Under the pieces are notes generated by a model. It searched no databases and had not been told where the DNA came from. It saw nothing but the letters and a program-made list of their open reading frames with translations. Positions 45,204 through 56,697 of a stretch of DNA of 64,000 bases are shown here, piece by piece. The stretch lies in assembly GCA_029721435.1 (NCBI GenBank), contig CM056574.1, positions 74,877,501 to 74,941,500 on the forward strand. The letters are read 5' to 3'. A program made the position numbers and the translations under genes. Every line of letters starts with the position of its first letter. The first letter of the stretch is position 1. This DNA is from Gymnothorax reevesii (lineage: Eukaryota > Chordata > Actinopteri > Anguilliformes > Muraenidae).

Positions 45204-45800
45204 GTAAAATTTGGTGCCGAAACCTGGGACTGTGGATGGACAAGTTTGGAACTCTCATTTTTGTAATTTTGTTGAATTTTGCCATTTTTTGTGCCATGGA
45301 CGTCGAGGAGGTCATAAGCGGGCAAAAGAGCCTGGTTAACCCAAGCAATTCGACAGTTGGACGCTGCCCTGATGAAAGTTGTTGAGGGAAGTAGAAAATC
45401 TCTTCTTAAAGAAGCTCTTAAGAACTTGGAGAAACATGTGCAGGCCTATGAAGAGTCTCAGTGCCAGTTTGAATTTTTAGTAGAACCATAAGAACTTAAA
45501 AGGTATATTGAAGAGGCTGCTCTGTTTTTAGATAAAGCAAATGCGAATCCTCCTATGACTGAACATTAGGCAGCCCCTGTTTCTCAGCCTGCTTATCAGG
45601 GATTCCATGTAGAAGCAGATTGCGAAAGCTGTATTTCAAGTGTATCAACAGCTGTCTGTGCAAAATTGCCAAAGTTAGAGTTGCCTAAATTTGCGGGAGA
45701 CGTTGTGCATTGGCAAGCATTTTGGGATCAATTTTCCACAGTAATTGATTCAAGTGATATGTCGTCAGTGACAAAGTTTACTTACTTGCGGTCCCTGAGG
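45204..45800 (+). pseudogene. BEL/Pao gag, partial and frameshifted
   Basis: After the primer-binding site, the reading IRQLDAALMKVVEGSRKSLL... leads through a coiled-coil-like part to KLPKLELPKFAGDVVHWQAF then WDQFSTVIDSS and KFTYLRSL, the DUF1759-type gag signature of BEL/Pao elements. It contains stops at about 45490 and 45568 and a frameshift near 45340. It ends abruptly at about 45800, where minus-strand gypsy sequence begins. Confidence 0.8.
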
Positions 45801-46775
45801 CTTAGGACAATGTGGATGGGTTTGACCCGGCTTATTATAATTAAAGCAGATTATTCTTCTGCTAATAGGTTTATTAGTCTGACAGTCAATCGAACTATCA
45901 ATTTGCATGGGCTCAACTGGGGTACAACCTTCAGTGTGTGAAATAGGAGCCGTACACTCGCCACTAGCAACTTTAGCCCCATTGTCAGCTAGCGGCAAGC
46001 TGTTGAGCTTCTCCCTGTTGTGTTCGCGTATGCGGTTGTCAATTCGCACAGCTGTACGAACTAAAGAGTCTAATGTCGAACAGGGTTCTAAAGTAGCCAA
46101 CGCATCCTTTATCTCCTCAGTAAGGGCATGAGTGAATACGGTCATAAGAGGAGCCTCTGGCCAGCCTGTCTCTGTGGCCAGAGAGCGAAAAGCAATAGAA
46201 AATTCAGCTGCGCTTTCTTTGCCCAGTTCAAGGTGCATTAAACGCAATGCTGCATCTTGACCACAAATGTCTTGATCAAAAACAGACACCATCTCCCTAA
46301 CAAGGGCCTCTACAGAATTTACAACCGATGAATTAGATCTAATTGGTGGGCCGACCCAATTGAGCGCTGTGCCAGCCAACAGGGATAATATAAATGCAAC
46401 CCGAGAATCCTCATTAACAAAACGTGACGGCTGAGCCTTAAAAAATCTCACACTGGGTGATAAAATCCTTACACTTTCCTGGCCTCGCCAGTATATCTTT
46501 GGGGCAGTTGTAACTTTGGTTCTCGGAGAGGATGTATGGATGGTGCTTCTGCAACTTTTTGTGAAGTTTGTGACATTAGAGATTTAATACTCTTAGACAA
46601 GTCTAACAGAATGCTCTGCTGATTCTGAAGAGCGGTCTCTTGCAGGTGTAGTCTCTCAACAAGTTCAGATAGTTGATTACAAAAACCTGAAAGTGATTTA
46701 GCGAACCCAGCCAACATCTCTTGTTGGCTGGCGATAGCCCTCTTAATTTCAGCCACCGCTGGCATCTCCATGGTG
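45801..46775 (-). pseudogene. Ty3/gypsy gag (second gypsy element), frameshifted
   Basis: Likely start ATG near 46773 (MEMPAVAEIKRAIASQQEML), followed by a helical region, LQLPQRYTGEARKV, then after one frameshift FFKAQPSRFVNEDSRVAFIL, SLLAGTALNWV and a retrotransposon-gag domain to about 45900. Near 45830 there is a zinc knuckle in which the second Cys is Tyr and the His is Gln (CFNYNKPGQTHPHC). The capsid domain resembles Sushi-type gypsy gag and differs from the protease/integrase element at 43.1-44.9 kb. The distal part is missing. Confidence 0.8.
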
Positions 46776-47340
46776 GCTAGAATGTACTGTGATGGGTGCG
46801 AGAAGTGGACGCCAAGAGCAGCAGCCAGAAATAAAAGGCAACACTCACAGCGTGCTGAGAAACTACAAACAGATAAAAATAATGAGACTCGCGCCACCAA
46901 CGGACCTGACGCCGTCCGTAGTACAAAACAGGCGATCTCGAGGAAAACAAAAGAAAAGGGAAATAAACCAAAGATTCCCTTTCTCACTAACACTATTCCT
47001 GTTAAGCAACAAAGTCCCTTACAATATTCCCTCTAGAGACCTTACCGGCTAAAGCGCCAAAGAACCACTGACACTTTAGCAACGGGAGCGAGACGAAATA
47101 GGAGCTTAAATAGAGTCCGGGCCATGCCCCCAATCAATGCCAGCTGGCCCAGGAATCCGATAGGGAGCAAACAATATCGTCCCGGACAAGAGCAACAAAG
47201 AAAGCTCTCAATACCTCCAAATCATGACAAAATGTCCCTATTGCTTCATAAAATAAAAGCTCTTCCCTCTTCAACAATTGGTAACTATAAACAGAGGGAA
47301 GTTAAGATGAAGTAACAATTAAATGTAAATTATACAAACA
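46776..47340 (-). repeat. Leader/LTR-like region of the second gypsy element
   Basis: Upstream of the minus-strand gag there is a TATA-like TATTTAA (about 47110-47103) and GC-rich transcribed-leader-like sequence. A possible LTR start (TGTTTGTATAATT) is at 47340. The LTR end and primer site could not be fixed. Confidence 0.4.
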
Positions 47341-48969
47341 TGGACCAGTGTTTCTCATGTTGTGGCTAACTGAATTTCTTTAAGACACAGGACAAAAGTG
47401 AATATTTAAATGCTCTAATATTTGGAGGTAGTAATACATTGCAGAAAAAACTTCCAGTGATATCATCAATGAGCATGAAGTAATTACACAATTTGAATTT
47501 GTTAAATATTTTAAAGAGCTAGAAAATCTAAGCACTTTTCTGTAAATAATTAGACTGTGTGAGATTGGTGTCCTAGAAGCATGTCTCTGAAAATAAAATG
47601 AAGGAATATAAGAAACAAGAATAGCACAGTGTGTTCAAAATTTGCCAAAGTACTGTTTAACTCTGTATACAAAAATAGACTGTGTGCCAAATTCAATTGA
47701 TGCAGAGATTTTTCTATCAAGCATTGAAAAATTTCAATTGCTATCTGAAGGTAAAAAAATTTGGTAAATGATCAGAAAAGTGCCAGTAAATACAAAACAT
47801 AATATACATATATAATATGAAATTTAATGGTACATATTAAATTAATATTTTTTAAAAATCAAATGAACTATTGTGGGATTCGAGAATCGACGAATCTTTA
47901 GATGGGGAAGCAAAAGGCGGGGAATGGAGCCCGATTGACCGAAGCAGATAAGGGAGCACAGAGAGGTGAAAGGTCGACATACAGAAGTCAGAGATTGTAA
48001 GGATGATGAACAAATGTGACTGAAAGCTTTCCTGACCAAAGACATGCAATTAAAGATCTTTTTTCCATTGTGAACAGGAATTGTCAACAAGTGTCTTCAT
48101 GGCAAAGGAACTGAGTGGCTCAGAACCTTAATCTGTTTATTTAACTTTTACAGGAAAGGATCCAAATGAATTGAATTAAAACAAAATTGTTCATTATTGT
48201 TTGTCTCAAACTCCTCTTGGAACTTTTCTATAGAGAGCACTGCTGAAGGTAAGTGATAAGCTGGCCAGCTGGGGATTCAACTGTGGGGTTTTCAGCTTAA
48301 AAGTTACCTTCTAAAATAGATTTGGGGAAATACAATTTGAAGTATTAACACAAGACTAAATTCAAAAGGTGTACCACCATATAATTGAAAAAGTAATACT
48401 AGTATCTAGTAACGTGATCACATATTACTTTGCTTGCGATTTCTACATTTAGCTTTGAATAAGTCAATAAAATAAAAGGATCTACCTTAATGTGCTTGGA
48501 GCCCAAGTGAAAACTAATATTAAATATGTAGCCATTTTAGTGAATAAAAATATAAAAAAATTTTTTTTGCAAATTATTACATGGTCTAAAGTGACTCCAC
48601 CCGGTTCTGCTAATGATGTGGGAAAATGTAAGAATGGTTGGGGCTAATAAGCCCTGACTGAGCATTTCCTCCATGCTTTTAGCGGAACCCTAGACTGAGG
48701 TGGATTGCTTTATCACAATTCAGGAGAGGAAAAAAAATAAATAAATAAAAATGTATTCTCCATTGTGAAAAAGACGCCTTATCTAATAATACTGCATGTC
48801 CTGGACTTAAGGACACCCCACTATGAAAACTTGATATTGAATACTCAATATACTTGATGGTTCGCCGTCAGGTGTCGATAAAGGCAACCCATGTGTGGGA
48901 TATGCTGTCTGTACTCATGATAGCTGTGTTGACTGTGGCCTTCTACTCACTCTGTTGAAGCACAGAGCT
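47341..48969. other. AT-rich intergenic stretch
   Basis: No gene recognised. It may include diverged ERV sequence near the right end, but nothing before about 48970 is convincing. Confidence 0.4.
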
Positions 48970-49698
48970 GATATCTCACACCAAAAATGTTGACCAAATC
49001 AGTTTGGCTGACGCGTTTGCAGACAGAGAAACAAGGGCAGCAGCCAAATACACTCTTGTGGGGTTATTACACCAATCTGAAGATTCAATTTCATGTGACC
49101 AGCTGTGAGAAGAGCATGATGCTGCTCCCCCACAAGAGGGTAGGACCCAATGGTAAGCCTATATTACCAAAATCCCTCTTCCATAGTGCTGTAGATTTGG
49201 TGCATGGGCAGTGCCATGTACCAAGAGGGGGGACCAAGGGGTTAATAGATTGAAGTACTCAAAGTACTATCACTTCTTTACTAAAAAGATTTTTTTAATG
49301 AAATATACAACATGACGAAGTTATAACACACAGAACACACGAGGAGGGGTAGTAGTACAAAAGGGGGATATCCCTACACCCCCTGGGCCATTCCACAAGT
49401 TTCATACATTTAACACAATGTGAAGGGAAGAGTATTGATGTGACCTTTTTCTAAATGAGCTAGAAGCTATCGATGCTATCACAGTAGCAAAAATCCTGAG
49501 CAGGGAAATTATTCCTAGGTGAGGGATTCCAAAAGCATGATATAGTGATAATGGGTTAGAATTTAGAAATTAAGTACTGGATCGTTTGGGAGTAGAACTG
49601 GGAATAGAATTTAAAAAACATTGCGCATATCATCCACAATCAGCGGGATTGGCAGAAAGGACCTTAAAAGCAAAACTGTGCAAAGCCATGGCAGAAAC
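48970..49698 (+). pseudogene. Endogenous retrovirus pol remnant (RNase H end to integrase), left part
   Basis: The reading DQISLADAFADRETRAAAK fits the end of a retroviral RNase H and linker. The frame to 49253 includes GKPILPKSLFHSAVDLVHGQ, the N-terminal zinc-binding region of a gamma/epsilon-type integrase. About 49540-49698 includes the core signature (SDNG-EF, then HCAYHPQSAGLAERT). It has several stops and frame changes. The gene is interrupted at 49699-49700 (TA) by a Tc1-like transposon and resumes at 51413. Confidence 0.75.
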
Positions 49699-49867
49699 TA
49701 CAAAACCCAAAACCAGTGAAGTTTGCACGTGTAAATCGTAAATAAAAACAGAATACGCTGATTTGCAAATCCTTTTCAACCTATATTCAATTGAATACAC
49801 TGCAAAGACAAGTTACTTAATGTTCGAACAGGTAAACTTTGGAATTTGATGCCTGCTACATGTTTCA

Positions 49868-49995
49868 GAAATAAGGCGTGCAATGCACGGAATAACCCTC
49901 AGCCCGATGTCAAAGTTTTTGAAGTTTTCACGCCCGCCGCCCGCCGAACCGCCCAAAGGATAGCAATACCCCGTCAGCCTTGAGGGCTGAGGGGT
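49868..49995 (-). mobile_element. 128-bp Helentron-like (HINE) insertion in Tc1 copy 2
   Basis: Tc1 copy 1 supplies the empty site: TTTCA|AAAAAGCTGG there is split here by 128 bp. The insert has a 13-bp perfect hairpin (CGTGCAATGCACG, 49877-49889) near one end. Six bases inward is CCCTCAGCCC (49896-49905), repeated inverted as GGGCTGAGGG (49984-49993) two bases from the other end. On the minus strand the insertion falls between two Ts. A hairpin plus subterminal inverted repeats and a T-T target are Helentron traits as I know them. Confidence 0.7.
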
Positions 49996-50160
49996 AAAAA
50001 GCTGGCACAAGTGGCAAAAAAGACTGAGGGAGTTGAGGAATGCTCATCAAACACTTATTTGGAACATCCCACAGGTGAACGGGCTAATTGGGAACAGGTG
50101 GGTGCCATGATTGGGTATAAAAGCAGCTTCCCTGAAATGCTCAGTCATTTACAAACAAGG

Positions 50161-51183
50161 ATGGGGCGAGGGTCACCACTTAGTGAACAAATGCGTGAGC
50201 TGATTGTCGAACAGTTTAAAAATAACATTCCTCAACGAGCTATTGCAAGAAATTTAGGGATGTCATCATCTATGGTCCGTAATATCGTCAAAAGGTTCAG
50301 AGAATCTGGAGAAATCACTGCACGTAAGCGACAAGGCCGAAAACCAACATTTAATGCCCGTGACCTTCGATCCCTCAGGCGGTACTGCATCAAAAACCGA
50401 CATCAGTGTGTAAAGGACATCACCACATGGGCTCAGGAACACTTCAGAAAACCACTGTCAGTCACTACAGTTCCTCGCTACGTCTGCAGGTGCAAGTTAA
50501 AACTCTACAATGCAAAGTGAAAGCCATTTATCAACAGCAAACAGAAACGCCGCTGGCTTCGCTGGGCCCAAGCTCATCTAAGATGGACTGATGCAAAGTG
50601 GAAAAGTGTTCTGTGGTCTGACGAGTCCACATTTCAAATTGTTTTTGGAAACTGTGGACGTCGTGTCCTCCAGACCAAAGAGGAAAAGAACCATCCGGAC
50701 TGTTATAGGCGCAAAGTTCAAAAGCCAGCATCTGTGATGGTATGGGGGTGTATTAGTGCCCAAGGCATGGGCAACTTACACATATGTGAAGGCACCATTA
50801 ATGCTGAAAGGTACATACAGGTTTTGGAGCAACATATGTTGCCATACAAGCAATGTCTTTTTCATGGGCGCCCCTGCTTATTTCAGCAAGACAATGCCAA
50901 GCCACATTCTGCACGTGTTGCAACAGCATGGCTCTGTAGTAAAAGAGTGCGGGTACTAGACTGGCCTGCCTGTAGTCCAGATCTGTCTCCCATTGAAAAT
51001 GTGTCGCGCATTATGAAGCGTAAAATACGACAATGGAGACCCCGGACTGTTGAACAACTTAAGCTGTACATCAAGCAAGAATGGTAAAGAGTTCCACCTG
51101 AAAAGCTTCAAAAATTGGTCTTCTCAGTTCCCAAATGTTTACTGAGTGTCGTTAAAAGGAAAGGCGATGTAACACAGTGGTAA
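50161..51183 (+). pseudogene. Tc1-like transposase, two stop codons
   Basis: The genuine start is probably ATG 50161 (MGRGSPLSEQMREL), which follows a TATAAAAG at 50116 and gives about 340 residues, the usual Tc1 length. HTH1 is NIPQRAIARNLGMSSSMV. The catalytic residues lie in [15 protein letters not shown] and SPDLSPIEN. Stops: TGA at 50518-50520, shared with copy 1, and TAA at 51085-51087, private to this copy. The frame reading upstream from 50011 is 5' leader. Confidence 0.9.
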
Positions 51184-51412
51184 AAAGGCCCCTGTGCCAA
51201 CTTTTTTGCAATGTGTTGCTGCCTTTAAATTCTAAGTTAATGATTATTTGCAAAAAAAAATAAAAATAAAGTTTCTCAGTTTGAACATTGAACATCTTGT
51301 CTTTGCAGTGTATTCCATTGAATGTAAGTTGAAAAGGATTTGAAAATCATTGTATTCTGTTTTTATTGCCGATTTATATAACGTGCCAACTTCACTGGTT
51401 TTGGGTTTTGTA

Positions 51413-51726
51413 AATGGAATTTGGTAGCATGTCTGCCATTAGTATTAACTAGCATGAGGATTACTCCACAAGCGGGGATTGGGGATGTCACTTTATGAAG
51501 TAGTACATGGGAAACCTTTTGAGTTACCACATTTATTGCAGAGAACACAAGTAGAAGAAGCGATTTTGGCAGTGTATATAAATAGAATGTTGACAAACAA
51601 AAGTGAGATTCGAAATGTGCTTCCTCCTAGATCAGTAGCGGAATTGCCGCCTGGTGAGATAAGGCTTGGTGATTGGATCCTGGTGCGGAGTGTCGGAAAA
51701 AGCGAAAGTCTGTGCTTGAGTACATC
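51413..51726 (+). pseudogene. Endogenous retrovirus integrase C-terminal remnant, right part
   Basis: It continues the pol reading after the Tc1 insertion: GMSLYEVVHGKPFELPHLL followed by a basic stretch and GEIRLGDWILVRSV, the SH3-like C-terminal part of a retroviral integrase. A frame change is needed at about 51480. It ends where the Helentron-like element begins. Confidence 0.75.
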
Positions 51727-52423
51727 TAGGCTTATGCCATCGGAGGTGATGGCTTGGGGTATATCCCCAAACGCCCCCAATCCTCCAATTCCCCAATCCT
51801 TGAATAGACCCAATACAATATAAAACTAAACTTAAATGAACTTAAATTCAGGTCAATTGGACAAATGGTTCTGAAGATATGGCCAAAATGGTAATTTTTC
51901 CATCACAAAGCGCCACCTGGTGGCAAAATATTGAGCCATACAGGTATGATGTCATCATGTGACACGCTGTGAGGTCATGAGCTTGCAGTTGCACATAGTT
52001 TCATGTCAATTGGATAAATAGTTCCAAAGATATGGCAAAAACGGTGAATTTTATGTGACAAAGCTCCACCTTGTGTCAAAACTTCGAACCAAATAGGTAT
52101 AATGTCATCGTGGGTCATGATCTTTCATTTGCACTTGATTTCAGGTCAATCGAACAAATATTTCCAGAGATATGATAATATGATTTTTTTGTTTTTTGTT
52201 TTTGAGTTTTTGGCCCCTGGCGGCCAATCTAGAAATCGTAAATTGTCCAAAATCGAATCAGTTCTTCCTCTTTATGATACTTACTTATACACAAAACTTG
52301 GAATTTCTAATTGAAATATAACTGAAGTTATCGCGTTAACACGAAGAGGGCATGGCGGGCGGCGGCGGCGGTCGGACCAAAAACAATATCCCCGGAACGC
52401 CATTCGGCGTTCGGGGATATAAT
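51727..52423 (-). mobile_element. Helentron-like (HINE) element between ERV pol and env
   Basis: Hairpin GCCATC...GATGGC at 51736-51753. Six bases inward is TATATCCCC (51760-51768), repeated inverted as GGGGATATA (52413-52421) near the far end. Hairpin-to-subterminal-repeat spacing equals that of the 128-bp insertion at 49868-49995. The body has three degenerate internal units (AGGTCAATTGGACAAAT-type, near 51850, 52000 and 52140, each followed by ATATGGC or similar) and a GGCGGCGGCGGCGG tract at 52356. It is non-coding. Confidence 0.6.
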
Positions 52424-52539
52424 TAAATGATCACACTTATATTGTGAGTGCAGACAGGAATATTACACAACGGAGGTGAGACGCAGCATTGCAGGAACCA
52501 ATGTGGGGAAACAATGTCCCAGCAGATCAAAGGTTTTGG

Positions 52540-53160
52540 ACAACAGGGAATAAGGTTCTTTTTTCTCTGTTCCCACAGTTTGGAGTTGGACAGGCAATGC
52601 TACGACTGACTTTGTGAATTATCATTTAAGTGCACTCGTAAATGAAACCCATAATGTCACAGTGAGCATAAAGGAAGAGTTAACAGCTCTACGATTAAAG
52701 ACATTACAGAATCGAATGGTATTAGATCTATTGACAGCAGCACAGGGCGGGGTTTGCCAGCTCATTGGACCAGCGTGTTGTACCTATTTACCCGCCAATG
52801 ATTAGGCAGGAGGGGTGATTGATCAAGCATTGCAACATTTGGAAAACATATTTGATGCACAACAGCCAGACCTCGCACCAGCATCAGGAGACTCCTGGTG
52901 GAATTGGCTTATGTCTGGAGGCTGGAAAGCGGGAATTACGCCTATAATGTCTTGTAGTTGGGGGACTTGCAGTACTGCTCATCTACAGTTGCTGTGGTAT
53001 TCCTACAGTCAAAAGCAAGAGTATTGAGTACTAATCCACAGTATCAGATGTTTCTATTACAGGATAACCATGACATATATACTCTGCCAGAGGAGGTGAA
53101 GGAATCAAATAACGATGTAATTGAGTTGGGGGGTTTGTTTGAACAAAAGAATGGAGAGTA
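52540..53160 (+). pseudogene. Endogenous retrovirus envelope, TM-subunit remnant
   Basis: Frame 52614-52805 carries a heptad-like helical stretch followed by the CX6CC cysteine motif of gamma/epsilon-type TM subunits. An in-frame stop (52803-52805) interrupts it, then the same frame continues at 52815-53027 with the pre-membrane Trp-rich segment (WWNWLMSGGWK). The membrane span is shifted into another frame. The surface subunit is absent and the fusion-peptide side is out of frame. It is decayed and cannot make a working envelope. Confidence 0.75.
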
Positions 53161-53260
53161 ATGGTGATATGATGAAACATCTTCCCGGTGAATGAAACAC
53201 ATGCTGAAAATTGAGAGAAGTAGCATGCTGGCGAATAATCGATCATAAACAGGGGGGAAA

Positions 53261-53788
53261 TGTGGAATCATTTTTTATCGATTCATTTAATTTTTATTAA
53301 TTGTTTATCCTTGCTTGCTCCTACTTTGTTTTGTTTCATAACCTTAGGCCTGAGTGTGCACTCTTGCATGTTTCTGATTAGCCTGGGCCTGCATAACTGT
53401 AAGTTTCCATAAATCTGACTGGTGCGTCATGGCATATAGCCTATCTGGAGTCATGAGGACCTGATGGGCCCATAACAGGGGCAAGATGTTCTTTCTCTCT
53501 CTCTTGACGTGCTTGACGTGGGTTGTGTGCGACTGCAAGGGTCTTCCAGATTACATCATAATGTGTAAATCAGCGCGGGGGGAGACGAACGTCACAATGT
53601 TTTCCTATATAAGCCACAAAATCAGAAGTGGTCCGCATCCTTGATTTTGCTGACTTGAACCTGCATGCAGGGATCCTTTTTCTGCAGAAAAAGTAAACGG
53701 ACTTTGGCTTGGATATAAACTTCTCTGCCTCCGACTTTCTTTTTGTGAAGGTAATACCAAGAATATAATATCAAAATTCCTCCAACAG
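53261..53788 (+). repeat. Endogenous retrovirus 3' LTR
   Basis: It begins TGTGGAATCA immediately after a polypurine tract (CAGGGGGGAAA, 53250-53260). It contains CTATATAAG (about 53605) as promoter TATA and ends near CCTCCAACA (about 53788). No 5' LTR lies in the window, so the boundaries rest on one copy. Confidence 0.65.
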
Positions 53789-54059
53789 GTCCCAATCCTG
53801 AGGCCTAATTAGGACTGGAAGCTTGTTCAAATCGCGACGAGAGCTTTTGGAGTATGCTGCAGTGAAAGTGCATGTTGCATTTAACAAAGCCAATTGTTTT
53901 CACAAATAATACTGACGGGGATCTTGGGGCGAAATGCAGAATGACCTTTACAGGATAACCATGTAATGAGATGTAGCTGAAGGCGGGGGAGACGCACAAG
54001 GAATTCACATGAGGATTGTGAAAATATTTACTCAATAGTTACTGTACTTCATTAGGAAT

Positions 54060-54830
54060 GTTTTCCGAGTACCTTGTGGGACATTTTCCGCAGATCCGGT
54101 AAGCCCTGAATACTCATGCTGACATAATTTCAGTCCCCTCATCATTCCTGAACTGCTGCCTCTGCAGTCACTTTCTTTCATTTTTGCCATCTTCCCCTGT
54201 GGATTTGTTCATTCGGCCAATCTGGAGTACACCAGTCATAGCATTAAAAAGATAGGGGAGAGTGGAATTATGGCAGGATGGAAAATTCATGTTGCCAAAA
54301 TTTCACTCCCTTGTCAATTTCTAATATGTTGCTTCGGCAGTCAGGTTATTTGGTAATTGTAGTCTACATGCTGTACTTACTTACTGGTAACTGCTGTGAA
54401 TCTGGAGTGCATCAGTACTTGCATTAAAAAGATCTGGGGGGAGTAGAATTTTGACAAGGGCGAAAATTCATATTGCCAAAATTTTTCCCCCTCCTCCATT
54501 TCTGATCCTTTGCATCTACAGTCAAGTTCTTTTGTCATTTCAGTCTACATGTTGGGATCTGTAACTGCAACAAATATGGATTCCAACAGAGTTTGCAATA
54601 AAAAGATCTGGGGTAAGTAGAATTTTGGCAAGGGTGAAAATAAATGTTCCCACAATTTTATTTGTTTCAATTTCGGCACTATTGTCTCCACAGTTTAGTG
54701 CATTTGCAGTTTTTGTCCACAGTTTAGTTTGGGAATCTTGGATCTATCTGTGCTTCTAATGATAAAGCATTGGGGGGGGGGTCCTAATTATGACTCAAGA
54801 AAATATTCATGCTGACATAATTTCACTGCT
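54060..54830 (+). repeat. Degenerate tandem array of about 180-bp units
   Basis: Four diverged units, each with GCATTAAAAAGAT-GGGG followed by AGTAGAATTTTGGCAAGGG-like and TGCCAAAATTT tracts, with anchors near 54250, 54425, 54605 and 54765. No coding capacity. Confidence 0.7.
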
Positions 54831-54929
54831 GTTTGTCTTGACATGTTGATATTGCACATAGTTTGGGTATTTATGATTGGACCTTACTTTTTGTTCATCT
54901 GGATTGGTTGATGTCACCTAATAATGTTT

Positions 54930-55130
54930 TATATTCCAACATCATAATGCCTCCAAACAAACAGCTAAAAACATTTTTAAAAATATTCTTAGAACCCAAG
55001 GTTAAAGTCAAATTACCATGGCCAGTACAAGTACCGAATCTAAACTTAATTGAAACTGTGGACAGTTCTGGAGCACTAAATTCCGACAGATCTCCTCTTT
55101 CATTCTTAAAATCTGGAGACTATCCTTGAA
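54930..55130 (+). pseudogene. Tc1/mariner-like transposase fragment
   Basis: The reading NVLYSNIIMPPNKQLKTFLK followed by KLPWPVQVPNLNLIETVDSS is a decayed DNDPKHT...WPAQSPDLNPIE block of a Tc1/mariner transposase. It ends with a stop at 55127-55129. No terminal repeats were recognised around it. Confidence 0.65.
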
Positions 55131-56697
55131 GAATGGGTCACTTGCCCACTTTGGACAGCGCAGAAATCGTACTCAGAATTTTGAAGGCAGAGAGCGAACC
55201 TTCTCACGTTTATTCGTGCACACCAAGGATGTTTTATATTTCACTGGATATACAATTGGAAAATGGCCGCCCATTCATTTCAATGGAAATTGCTCAGTGG
55301 CGCAGCAATCCGACATGGGGGCCAAGCTTCCGGAGCCACGCGGACATGCGCTGTGTGATTTTTGCTCACACATGCGTAGTGTGGGGCTTATGAACGCGCT
55401 GGTATCCGAAGTGTCCATGACAACGGCTCGGGCTCGTGGAACTCCAACCTCGGGTGCGTGTTTACGATCACTTTTCACCGGAAGTCAAATGGAAATGGAA
55501 GTCTGACCACTGCAGACTGCGCTCTGACGAAACATAGCCGCCGGTAAAGGTTTAATTATGGTTTGAGATACTATTTTAAAACACAAATGCAATAACAAAT
55601 GTTAAAAACGACTTTGACAGGGAAGTAATACTATTGATTTCAACTCAAAAATCTCGGCAAAATAGTAGTGCGCTTCCCGAAATCACAGATGACTTCCATA
55701 GTTGGAACCACTGACTGAATGGATGTATAAATTTCTGCAACTACGCTATTGGGAAAAGCGCTACAGGCTCGTGCTCTCTTTAGTTCAACGTCGAATAACC
55801 ACATCATCGGAGTCAGATAATTCTTGCTTGTCTGCGTGCGAATTCCATTATCTTTTTCCGGATTAAAGACAAACCGAACACACAACGCACTTCACCTACC
55901 TTATAAACTGATATGTTTTAAAGTCAGGAGCTTTGAACTTTTGTCAATTCTGGTAAGCTAGCTTACGTAACTTATAACCATTCCGTGGAGTATGATAAAA
56001 TGGGTCTACCGTGAAATGACGTTGTACTGCGTTATTTTTACCTTTTTTTCTGTCCTTCCCCAGATATCGGAGCCTCTTGCAGTGCACTGAACCGTTCATC
56101 TATGAATTTCTGCATGTCATCGAACCAGAGGCCGTACCTGTCTATCCACCCCCAAAGCCCATTCCAATAAAGTCTGTCTCGATTATAATTTTAATACCAT
56201 CTCTACGTTTCATTTCTGAGTACGAGTTAACATCAATTGTATTTGTGGTACTTAATTTTATGATAATGGCCGGCTCTGCAAAAGTTAAGCATTAAATCCC
56301 TTTTGATTTTGAGTACTTGAGTTCATCTTCAAATGTTAAGCAGAGCTGGCAAAAAAATCAAAAACTGACAAAACACAAATAATTCTATTTGAAAACATTT
56401 TTAAAATATACATGCAAATAATGCCTTGGTGGTGACAATAATGACAGGTGGTGGGGGTGAGCAGATGGATGATGACAGCTACATCCGACATTAGGTCTTG
56501 TATTTATCTTCGTTCAGATGAAAATCAGCCACACCGTCGAATCTACCTGCATCACTTCGGTTGATCTCAGATGCTGCTCACGAACATTAGATGTTCGGAT
56601 TTAGTATACTCTGACGTTTCCACCTACCCAAAACTTCGTTCTAATAAAGGCTGTACCACAAAAATTGTGTATGCATGTTCAGTGCTTTCATGGATGT
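55131..56697. other. Intergenic stretch
   Basis: 55290-55500 is somewhat GC-rich and may be a repeat, but no ends were found. No gene supported. Confidence 0.4.

Larger units (their letters stand above)
49701..51410 (+). mobile_element. Tc1-like transposon, copy 2, inside the ERV
   Basis: It starts CAAAACCCAAAACCAGTGAA and ends TTCACTGGTTTTGGGTTTTG, flanked by TA on both sides (49699-49700, 51411-51412). It is 1710 bp. It contains a 128-bp secondary insertion (49868-49995) and a transposase with two stops. Confidence 0.95.

Noticed and set aside
50011..50160. Extended N-terminus (MAKKTEGVEE...) of the Tc1 transposase
   Set aside because: It lies upstream of a TATAAAAG box and of the typical MGRGSP start, so it is leader sequence.
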